The notes under the pieces were generated by a model that searched no databases, was not told where the DNA came from, and was given only the letters and a program-made list of their open reading frames with translations. The translations under genes and the position numbers were made by a program. A stretch of DNA of 64,000 nt, from contig NW_024468915.1 in the NCBI RefSeq assembly GCF_011745365.1, positions 2,768,653-2,832,652 on the forward strand, in the 5' to 3' direction. Origin of the DNA: Cryphonectria parasitica EP155. Taxonomy: Eukaryota; Ascomycota; Sordariomycetes; Diaporthales; Cryphonectriaceae. Shown here piece after piece: positions 52,601-64,000 of this stretch. Position 1 is the stretch's first letter. The number at the start of each line of letters is the position of its first letter.

Positions 52601-55600
52601 GAATTGAATACAGAATTGCTAGAATATAGCTTATATAATCACAAGATTCTGCTATAAAAAGAGAAATAGCTTAAATTCTTTCTTATTTACAGATTAAACA
52701 AGATATAGCTAGAGATATTTAGAAAGTATTTCGATAAGAATCTTAAGAAAAAATATATATAATTATTGCAATTATCAATAGAATATCCTATCTTGTTTAT
52801 ATTTAAGAAAAATAATAAGCTTAAGCTATATATTAATTATAAGCAATTTAATAATATTATAATTAAGAATCAATATCTGTTGCTACTTATTAAAGAATTA
52901 TAAGATAGATTGCAAAGAGTATAGTAATTTACAGTTCTAAACTTGAAAGAAGCTTATAATCTAATCAGAGTAAAGAAAGAAGAAGAATGGAAAACTGCTT
53001 TCAAAATATACTATGAATACTACGAATATTTAGTTATGCTCTTTGGTTTAACAAATGCTTCAGCTTTATTCTAGGAAATGATCAATTATATTTTATATAA
53101 GCATTTGAATCAGTTCGTTATTATCTATCTTAATAATATTCTTATCTACTCTCGAATACTTGAAGAATATAAGAAATATATGGAAACAGTATTGCAAATG
53201 CTTCAAGATGCAAAACTCCTTGTAAAATCTGCAAAGAGTTACTTTTATATACAAAAGATTGATTATCTTGAATTTATAATTAAGCTAGGATGCATTAAGC
53301 TACAGAAAAACAAGATAGAAGCTGTTAGAAATTAGCTAGTTTCTAGAAATGTTAGAGATATTAGGTTTTTTCTTAGATATATTAATTTCTATAAACAGTT
53401 TATTAAGAACTATAGCTGAATTATATACTTTCTTACAAATCTTATCAAGAAAGAATAGCCTTTCGAATAAATCTTTAAAGCATAAGAAGCCTTTAATAAG
53501 ATTATTAAGCATATTATCTCAGAACTAGTTCTATATAAAGTAGATCTTTACAAGCTTTTTAAAATTGAAACTAATGCATCAGAATATGCATTTGGAGAAT
53601 AACTTGATTAGCAAGATAATTAAGAATATTTAAGAATTATAAGCAACTTTTCAAAGAAGCTAAATAAGCTAGAAATTAATTATAGAATCTCTAATTAGAA
53701 GCTTATAGCAATAATGAAAGCTTTTAAGGAATAGCAATACTATCTCATTAGCATACAGCATTCAATTATAATGTACTCAGATTACAAAAATCTAATTATA
53801 TTTATAATAATCAAAGTTTTGAATAAATAACAAGTTAGATAAGCAGAATTCCTTTTATAATTCAACTTTAAGATTATATACTGCAAAAGCTTAGAAAACG
53901 AATAAGCAGATACTCTTAACAGAAGATCAGATTATCAAGATGCAGATTCTTCGGATATATAGAATATCTTTGCTCAAAACAAGTTAGGAAATCTTGTTAA
54001 TGCATATAGAGAACTGAATGCTGCTTTCAGAATTGAATCTTTGAAAAAAGACTTAGAATTAATAACTTCAAACAAACAAAACAAATATATCAAAGATATA
54101 TATAGCATACTAGTATATGAATATTAGGAAATTAGAGCAATTTATAAATGTATTAAAAAATACTAAAATTTATCAAATCTTAGAAAAAGAATTGAGAATA
54201 TTCTATAATAATACAATAGCTGCAAGAAGAATAAGGCAGAAAAATACAAGCTTTATAAATTATTATACTCCTTACTAGTATTTATAACTGTTTAGCAATT
54301 CATTAGTCTAAACTTTATTATCAAGCTATTTCTCTTACAAAAACTCTTAACTAAGATGCAATATAATAGCATTCTAGTAGTAATTTGTAAACTAAGCAAG
54401 TATACTTACTTTCTCTCTTATAAGGAAAGCAGTATAGCAGAAGAACTTGTATATGCATTCTTCAGAATAATTATTGCTAATTACAGCATATCAGAAGAAG
54501 TAATCTTTAATAGAGATAGAAAGTTCAATTCAAAGTTTTGAACTTTACTTATAAAACAGCTTGGAATATATTATAGAATGTTTATAGTATTTCATCTGCA
54601 AATAGATAAATAAATAGAAAGAATGAATTAGATTGTTAAATAGTATCTTCAATACTATATCAATTAGAAATAGAATAATTAAATTAATCTGTTGCTTCTT
54701 ATATAGTTTGCTTATAATAGCGCAGATATAAGCATAATAAAGAAATTATTATTCTTTATGCTCTATAAATACAATCTAATAGCTTATTACAAGGCATTGC
54801 AAGGAGCAGATGCAGAAGCTGCAGATAAAAGGATTAGGAAAATTAAGAAGATTTAGAAAGAATTTCAGTTAGAACTACAATTCGTTCAAAAACGAATAAT
54901 ACGCTATACAAACTCCAAAAGGATTGAAGAACCAATTCTATAAAAGGAAGATAAAGTATATTTACTTCGCAAAAATATCAAAACGATCAAGCTTAGCAGC
55001 AAACTTAACTATAAGAAATTAAGACTATTCAAAATTCTATGAAAAATCTTCTCAATTAACTACAAACTTGCATTATTTCACAGAATGAGAATATACTCAG
55101 TTTTCCACATCTCGCTACTAGAACCAGCAGCAAAAGAAAATCAGTAACTACGGAGAACACCAAGAAACGAAGAAACCAACCAGCAGAAGCTGAGAAACAA
55201 TCAGTATCACAGCTTTAACTCAGAGAAATATACTCCTTACAATGAGAAGAGTTTTCAGCGAAATAACAGAAAGCTTCTATTTCCCAACAATGAGCATAAG
55301 CAGGCATTTCGATATCAAAAGCAGAAATAAGCTCAGCAAGATGATAATGCTCTTGAGTTTTCACCAAACAACTAGGATGCGATTTATTAATTCTATTCAA
55401 CATCTTGATTAGAAAAGTATAATTATATATGCAAATAATTTACTAAAATACTTACAAAAGATTATTAGAAATAATGATTGATAGAAGGAAGATGATATTA
55501 TAACTTATTTAATATACAGATTACTAGCTAGAATATCTGGAACAACTATTCGGAAAGACAGGAAAGGATTCAATATTACAAGAACTAAGGCTTACATAAG

Positions 55601-58600
55601 CAAGGATTAGAATTATAGAATCAGAATGAATCAATAGCTAATCCATAGTAATCCGGATCAGTTGAATTACCTAGATAATCTAAGGAATCCAATAACTAAT
55701 ACTACTAACAGAACTGAAGAAGCTGAATATATAAGAATATATTCATTACTATTAGATGAATCCAGTATATAGCTTCTCAGTTATCAATCTAAGTATTCAG
55801 TTTCATATACTAAGTAGCTCCAAAGGCAGTGAATATTTGCATTGCTTATTAGAACTTGTACAGTTCCGTATTCAAGAACTTGATACTTTAATACTGCTCT
55901 TGTTAGCATAAATCTCTTCGTATACTTAGGAATCTTCAGATTGCTGCAGTGCTCATTACAGCTTGTATGCGCACAAAGGAAATATATTATAACTCATCCA
56001 ACATGCAGGTTACAGAATAAGCTCTACTAACAAAGAAACTAGATATTACAACTCAATATCGGATACTAAGCAGGATTACATAACTCGGATTAAAGTTATT
56101 AGCGCAATTATATTAACTATAGATATAATCAATATATTTAGAAAACAACTATGGGAAATCGGAACATAATCAGAATAGTTAGAACTGAAGAGCTGAATAT
56201 ATAAGAATACATTCATTACCATTAGATAGATTCAGTATATAGTTCTTTAGTTGTTAATCTAAGTATTCAATCTTACATACTGAATAGTTTCAAAAGCAGT
56301 AAATACTTGTAATGCTTATCAGAACTTGTATAGTTTCGTATTTAAGAACTTGATACTTTAATATTGCTCTTATTAGTATAAATCTCTTTATATACTTTGG
56401 AATCTTCGGATTGCTGCAGTATTCATTATATTTTAATAATTCTTGTTCAAGAATAGTTCAATATTACTCTTTTGAATAATATGGAATACAATAGCTCCTT
56501 AGAGAACTCTTTTGTTCTTATATGCTTCTACTTAGAAAGAATTAATTAATTAAATATACTAGCTTGTTCAGCATATCTAGAATCTGTATAATCAATAGCA
56601 GGCTTAGAGCGCTATTATTGCTAACTAACAAGCTTAGCTAGCTTAATAAGCTCAGCAGATACAATTCATCTCTGCAGTTATCAGTAGCACTGGAAAGATA
56701 CTGTTGTGGTGGCCAGAGTGGTAGTCCGTGAAACATGGAGTACAGTGGGTCAAGGATTCTCATACATATAAAGGATACTGTCAGGGTAAAAAGGGCACAC
56801 AAGTGAGGTGAAGAGGTATGAGCTGCTCTCAAGCCGCTCTGTTAACGCTTCCATTCAAAGGAACTACTAAACCTATCTCCCTCCTCCTCTTTTCGCTGCT
56901 GAACCTGTTATTCCTCTTTCCCTTATATATACAATTAGCTTGAACTAGATAGGATAACAATAGCCTGATAGCTACGCAGTATTGTACAAGAGTACTGCTT
57001 CAGAGCAAAGCTCTTGCAGCAGCTCTGAACCGCCACCAGGGATTGCAAGAGCTACTTATTTCCTTTGTATGCATACAAGCTCTAACAGAATCCTCCTTTT
57101 TCCAGATTCCTGTTTCCAGAAACTATACATTCGAGCTGCTCTCGCACAGATCTACAGATTTCTTTATACTTGTTAATAATTCTCTTATCAGTTGATTCTT
57201 GTTATTAGAATGCTTTGCTTTAGAGAGCTAAGTTTTCCTCTGCTAGTAAGTTATATAATATTATAAAGATTGCTCTAGCGCTAGTGCAGTATAAATATAG
57301 CATAGTTATGAAAATTATACAGCTTAGCATAATTATCTATGCTACTGCAATCTTGGAATAGCTTTTAGAGCTAAATAATAGAGTTGCTTAAAATATATGC
57401 GCTAGTAGAGTACTGTTGCTCTCTATTTCGCTCTTGCATCTAAACTTCTTTCTCTTTCTGTTTTTTCCTTTCCTTAGCTATTACAGCAGCAGCAGCAACA
57501 ATAACAATAATAGCAGCAATAGCACAGTATATATATCCCTATCCTCTGAAACATTATATAAAAGCTGATTCATTACAGATATTTCTTTTTACTGCTATCA
57601 ATGCATCTGGGAAGGCTGCGCTAGCTCCTAAGATCTCTAAGAGTTAAATTGCTTCTGAAGCTTCGGAAGCTAGCAATGCTTCCTCCAGCGCTATTGATGC
57701 AGTGCTCTCTTCTCGCTATCCTCTGCCCTCAGGCGCTCCCGCTGCTCTTGCATTCTCTTCCTCTTGTAGCTGCTGTAGCGGTTGGCGTAATAGCTGCAAG
57801 GCTTCTGTCAGCAAGAAGTGCAAGAGAGCTTCTCCCTCGCTCTCGCCCTCTCTCTCGCCTCCCCTCAAGTCTCCCGAAACTCCTGCCCCAGAGGCTTCGC
57901 CTCCTATCACTCCCACAGCCTCCATAAGTACTCATATATATCATGTATACAGCGCTGCACTGATATTGCTAAGCTATTAAGAGGAAGAAGGTTTCCGAGG
58001 AACTGGATGCAGTACATCCTTCTGCTAGCTGATGCTAAAAGTGCATATATTGCTGCATTCAGAAGCCTGAAATCCAGTGCTGAAACTAGTTAGATATACT
58101 AGTTTTCTTGCTTTACAAATCCTTATATTGATTCATTATAAGCTTCAATGCTCATTATTTTCAGTATACTTGCAGCAATTACTTCTGCTAGCTTATAAGT
58201 AGTATTACTCCTGCTTTCTCTTGTTTTTCGCACTACTTACAAGCTACTATAGCTTCCTTATAAAGCGAGTTTAGCTCTAGATAATGCTTGCTTCTTTAAT
58301 TAGAAGCTGATCAATGAGAACTTATAGAGTGTTCTTCAGCTGGTATGCTCTGTAAGTACTGCTTCTGCACTAGTAGTTAGCGCATCTCCTATCTTTGTTA
58401 TAAGCAGGAAGTTAATATTGCTGCTTCAGTGCAGTATTAGCGCTCTGGAGATGCTAGCTAAAGCAGCTTGCAAGCTTTCTAAAGCAGCTTCCGAAGAGAA
58501 AGAGTAATCTCTTTAAAAACCCTAGATAAATAAGTACGCTTTTATAATATGGAAAATAATTAGTACTGATTGCTATAATGCAGAAGCATTGCTAATTCTC

Positions 58601-61600
58601 TAGATAGATAAGCTATATAAGAGTTTTTAGTTTTTTAATTGAAAATTAAGCAGCTTCTATGCTGCATTATTACTACTTTAATTATATTTCATATTCTTTA
58701 ATCAATAATTCATTATCAATAAATGCTTATGATTTCTATAAATTCTTATTGCTGCTATATTCCTTTTAATATATAAGGAATTAGCAGTTTCTAGATAGCT
58801 CTCAGTATGCTAGAATAGCTTCTATCTTTCAATATACTTCTTTCTCAAGATTGATATTAGAATGCATCTCAAGCTTTTCTTTATCTTGTTTATTGAAGTT
58901 CTTTAGAGCTATAATTGGAAAGATATTATAAATCTTGTATTTTACTAGCAATTTAAGCTTATATGCTAGTTTATATACTTCTATAATCTCTAATACTTAA
59001 AAAGAGCTAAGATATTTATTTGCTAATTTATTATTAATGCTTTTTTAATATAAATATCTAGCTAAGATAAGAATAAAGTTGCTAAGAGAGAATCTTTTAT
59101 CAGTATAGCATTTGTTGTATTATTTGATATATACTTATCTTGCATAATTAAAGCTTTTCTAAGCTTTCTTATAAGCTTTAGTAAGATCTTTGAGCTGCTC
59201 TGAGATCTTGAGAATGTAGCTTGAGCACTGTATATTAATATCTGTTGATTTTGTTGATTAGAATCTGTAAAGCAATATAGCAGATAATAATTCTGTTCTG
59301 CTATAATCTATACTATTATATGCTGCCTGTATAAGGAGTAGGCGCTATATCCAATCCGCTTGAGAAAGGCTGTAATAAGCATAGAGATATTATTCGAGAT
59401 TCTAGTTCTGCTACTTAATCTATTCATCTATTTAGAAGTGAAATGCAGTACTTAGATGCTGCTTAGTTCCCAGATAGAAGCAGAAGTTAGTTCAGAAGTA
59501 GCTTGTAAAAAGGCTTTCTTTGTTTGATATAATATTTTCAGAAATGCTATAGAATTAATATATGTATTATAGTATAATATCTGCTAAGCTGCTGCTTATA
59601 AGCTGTATTGTTATTGGAATATATAGAGCATACTTCGAGTATTTATTAATAATTATTAGAATAGTATTGTAAGCTTTATTATAGAAACTGATAAATCTGA
59701 GCAGACTAATAATAAAGTTTATTAATATCTTAGCTTATAAGCGAGTTGCTAGTAATAAGAAACTAAGCAAGCTATATAAGTATTGTTTCCTTGTTTTTAT
59801 CTGCTAGTATACTGCATATATATTAATATGCTTCTTTATATTCTTAGCTAATGCATTTCAATAGTAGTAATAAGAAATCATCTTAGTAAACTTAGCTATA
59901 TTGAGATAGCTAGCTATTGAATTATTATAATATACTTTCAAAAGCTTCTTATAAGTTAATAAATAGTTTAATATAAATATATATTCTCTAAAGTATAGCA
60001 AGCTCTTAATAACTTGCTATAGCTTTATATTAGCTATAAAGCTGCATATTCGCTTCTTATACCAAGCTTTCATCTAAACAAAAATATTTTCTTATTACAA
60101 TTATAGCAGATGCGCTCTTATTAGCTTTGCAAGCTACTTTAGCATTATTGCTACACTTTGCTCTACTGCTAAGTGCGGAAAGATAATTGGTTTGCAATCC
60201 AATATCTAAGCAATATTAGTTGCTAAGCGAATACTCCGCTTCAACTCTGCACTCTCGCTTGAATAGCAAAGAATGCATTCTTGAAAACAGGAGATATTCA
60301 GATCTGCTGTCTGCTCAAACTCCGTGCTCTTGCTTGAATAGCAAAGAGCGTATACTCGAAAACAGAAGATACTTAGATCTGCTATTTGCTTTATTCTTAC
60401 TCTTCAAATATAACTAATACAAGATCCTCTCTGATTCTTCAGATTCTCTATTATAATGAAATTGCTGAAGCTTTGCAGCTTCTGCTTAGCTTTCTCTCTC
60501 CTCTGATAATCTGGCTGCTTGAATAACTCATTAGCTGAATTGAATTTGCTAGAGCAGTACTGAATAATGAAGTTATATATACTGAGATTATTCAGCTAGC
60601 GTAATTAGTAAGCAGATAGCTTCTGTTTAGTTTTTCAGTACTGCAAATTGAGATGATTTGTAAGAATAAGTATAAGCTTAAGCAGATATAACAAATAATG
60701 CTGCTAGTTTAATATAGTATTTATAATAGCTAATAGCTTAATATCTCTTATACTATACTGTATTTCTATTGAAAAGAGCTTCTTTAAATAAAAAGCAATT
60801 GAATGCTAGCAGCTTTAAAATAGCTAAGCTAGCACAGCTTCTATAGCAAAAGCAGAAGCATTTATTTCAATTCTTATTAATAATATAGCATTGTAATAGT
60901 ATAGCAATAAAGCTGTTATAAAGAGTATAATTAGAATCTTGAAAGCTATTCAGATGCAATTTGAGAGTGCAATTATGCTTATACTGCTACTTTGTAAAAG
61001 ATTAATCAATAGTATAGCAATCTTGAAATAGTTCTATATAAATCGATAATAGAATCTAGTAAATCCAAGAAATATCTGAATATTGCGAATAATATGCAGA
61101 AGAAGCTATTATGCAATAGCTACAATGCGCTTCTTATTTATACTAATTCCTTCTAAGGATATTATAAGATTTAGAAATTCTATTTATTGTATATTAAACT
61201 TGCATTTTCTTAGATTGAGATATAGCTCTCATTGCTATAGCTGCTTCAAAATCTTTTGAATATAGCTTATATGCTGCTTAGCATTATTACTGTAGATTAG
61301 AATATTATTTAGATAAACAATGCAAATTATATTTATTAAGCTTGCTAGCGCCTTATTAATATATGCTTGAAATATAGCTAGAGCGTTGGTAAGGCTAAAG
61401 GGCAGAATATAGTATTCGAAATAGCTGTATTTCGTATAGAAAGCAGTTTTCCACTTATCTTCTTTATAGATTCGAAGCTAATAGTATGCATTCTTAAGAT
61501 TAAGCTTAGTATAGATTTGTATATAGCTTAGTTAATTAAGAATCTCAGCAATTAAAGATAACGAAATACAGTTCTTGTATATAATTCAATTCAATGCTCT

Positions 61601-64000
61601 ATAATTCATACAGAAGCGCAGCTTGCTTCCTTTCTTTAGCATAAATAATATAAATGCACTAGCAAAGCTGATCAAGAGTTAAATTTATTCTCTAGCTAGC
61701 ATCTCTTCCAAGTATTTCCTAAATACTTCTAGTTCAGCTATAGAAAGAGCATATAAGAGCTTCCAGAGCAATTTTGCTTCCTCTTCAAGCTCGATGCAAT
61801 AATTGATATCAGTATAAAGTACAAGCAACTTTGATGCTTTCTTTATATATAGATTAATAAAATTGCAATACTCAGAGAGCAGATGCAGCTCTAATGCTGC
61901 ATTTTCTAGCTTAGCCTTAAGGGGTAGATCTGGTAAGCTTGGATAGTAATATGCTGCAAAAGCAATTCTTGCTCTCTTAAGCTCTTTCGCTATAGTGCAG
62001 AGCTGAATCTGGAAGTGCTGAAGGGGAAATCTCTATTGCTTTATATTTCATTATATTACCGAATTAATAATCTTAAGCTACGGGAATCTCAGAATTAAGC
62101 TAAGCTAGCTAATATCTGCTACTATGAAGCAATAGCGCTACTTTCTAGATATTTCTAAGCTATCTGTAATCTTTATATCGATAGAGCAGCTGCTGTATAT
62201 AATAATAGCTTTCTGATTAATTGAGATAAGCTTGAAGTATGCTTCAAAAGGTTGGTTCTATGCTAGAGCTTCAGCTAAGCAGCAGTTGATCAGATTCTCC
62301 TCTGCTTCCGAATTAATCAATTCATACATATACTTCCTTTTATCTCCAAGCAACAGCCTTGCGTAGATAGTGAGCTGGCGAGGCTTTCGCTTGATATCTC
62401 CTTAGCTCTGTTGCGTAGCTATTGCTATCTTGTTAGCCTGCTTGCAGCTGTTTGCTGTATGCTTCTTCTTCCTGCAAATCCAATATTCTGCTTCTAAGCA
62501 ACTGAAACTATAGTAGCCTAGCTTATTGCAGGTATAATAAACGTTTTGTTAAAGCTCTGAGTATAGATTAGCAAAATGGCTTATCTTTTGATAGTTATAA
62601 CAGCAAGCAAAGTTGTTATTAACTGTTTGAAAGCGCGTTGATGAAGCTTGAGTACTTATAAAAGGAAGTGCTTGAGAATTATGTAGAGCTGTATAATTCT
62701 TTACTATATAGCCTAGCTTGCTACAGCTATAACAGCTATGATATAAGGGAGTAGCAGTTTCTAAGCTGCTGCTTAGAAGCGTCTTGATAGCAGATTAAGA
62801 ATTGATAATTATCTTTTAAGCGGATTTAATATGTTATACTAAGCTAATCAGAGTATTCCAGCTGCTTGAAAGCATTATCTGTATACTGATAGCAATATGA
62901 ATCTCTGGTTTGAAGCATATAAGAATAGCTGTTATACAGTATTGCTTAGTATTAGAATGAGGAAACTTAAGCTTCGCTTTCTAATATCAGCATACGAAGC
63001 TTATTACTAATTCGCTCTTGCTTTAAATAATACTTGCAAGCATTGCTGCAGCAGTAATAGCATAGATAATGAAATCAGCTAACTGATTTTTCAGAAAGAA
63101 TTCAAGTTCTTCAAAGGTAATAGGAATAAGCTTATACTATCCCTTCTTCTAGCAAGCAATATAGTTAATTCAGTTCTACTTGAAATCGTTTTTCAAGCAG
63201 TGCATTGCATATTCCATCTTATCCGCTTCATTGATTAAGTAGCAGATATTGAAATAATACTGCAGATTATATAAGAATATTTTCAATTCTATATACAATC
63301 CTTTCTTATATATAAGAGCTAGCAAGCTGCAATATAGCTATATAAGCGCTATTAAGGATGCTTCTGAAGGAATTGGTATAAAAGGGATGCTAAGAGAACT
63401 AAGATCAGCTAGCTGGAGCTTTAAGCTAGTATTGCTACTCTGGAGTAGTATTAAGCAAGCATGCTTGCTTCTCAGCTGCTACTATATCTCCTCTTCTTTC
63501 AACTAATAATTAAGCTTGCATTCCTAGTATTGCAATCTAGCTATATCTGCTGATATCTTGAGCAAGAGGTTCTTGTAAGCTGAGCTTGAGTTTGAGCTTG
63601 AAGGGAGAGTTTGAGAGAGGAGTTAGCTTAGGATTTGTAAGAGATTAGAATTGCTAGCTTATTATAATTATTGCTCTGGAGCAGCACTGCTGCTTTGTAT
63701 AACTAGAGCTATTCTTATTCTCAATAGCTCACTTTCTAGGAAAGAATAAAAGATTCAGACTTATTAGAATAAAAAGAGCATATAAGTAAGATAAAGAGGT
63801 GTAAGCTGCTTTCAAGCTGCTCTGTTGATGCTTCCATTCAAAGGGATTACTGAATCTATCTCCCTCCTCCTCTTTTCGCTGCTGGATCTGTTGTTCCCCT
63901 TTTCCTTATGTATACAATTAGCTTGGACTAGATAGGATAACAATAGCCTAATAGCTACGCAGTATCGTACAAGAGCGCTGCTTCGGAGCGAAGCCCTTGC

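Overview
This window has no recognisable host gene, tRNA or rRNA. It is a compact, AT-rich block of nested LTR retrotransposons. Repeat-induced point mutation (RIP: CpA to TpA on either strand) has degraded nearly all of it, which points to a filamentous ascomycete (Pezizomycotina). I cannot name the species. Copies of one family differ almost only by transitions, with very few indels. Stop codons sit where Gln or Trp codons would be, and start codons, Cys codons and catalytic Asp codons have been hit repeatedly.

Three Ty3/Gypsy families account for the sequence. The names are mine. Family 1 (copies A, B, C, D, H, I) is a chromodomain element of about 7.4 kb with LTRs of 446-485 bp, TGTTATAACC...CTCATTACA. 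Family 2 (F1, F2, F3) is a larger element of about 12.3 kb with 319-bp LTRs, TGTTGTAGTGG...GGTTCA. Family 3 (G1, G2, G3) has four gag zinc knuckles, a single-frame gag-pol with a chromodomain, and LTRs ending CCCTGACA.

Layout: F1 3' end (1-2140, +), inside G1 (2141-8791, +), inside the 5' leader of A. A is + and lies in three pieces: 8792-10204, 17619-19866 and 39610-42913. A is split by B (10205-17618, -, TSD TACTA) and by F2 (19867-39609, -, TSD ACAT). F2 is itself split by C (30942-38372, -, TSD GTACT). A sits in the 5' LTR of D (42914-50237, +). D sits in the gag of H (50238-55960, +). H sits in a G-family LTR, of which only 24 bp shows (G3, 55961-55984). Next come the start of I (55985-56701, +), inserted in that same G3 LTR; a 77-bp F LTR tip (F3, 56702-56778) inserted in the gag of I; and G2 (56779 to the window end, -) inserted in F3. 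The deepest chain is six levels: G3 > H > D > A > F2 > C, or G3 > H > D > A > G1 > F1.

The main finding is an accessory gene on the ANTISENSE strand, between the chromodomain end of pol and the 3' LTR. In family 1 it is about 201-209 codons long and encodes a six-cysteine cluster (CX2CX6CX8CX2CX6C in A, D and H; CX2CX7CX9CX2CX7C in B and C), a coiled coil, and a conserved FDWNS...LES tail. Its stop codon overlaps the pol stop codon by two bases, tail to tail, in all four copies where both survive. In D it is still open and apparently spliced, while the pol of D is full of stops. Families 2 and 3 carry antisense reading frames at the equivalent place. Family 2 also carries a further long sense ORF before its 3' LTR.

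Every RT active site visible (8 of 8) has lost at least one catalytic Asp to Asn, so none of these copies can be autonomous. Family 1 probably self-primes reverse transcription as Tf1 does: the bases next to its LTR are complementary to a site in the LTR itself.
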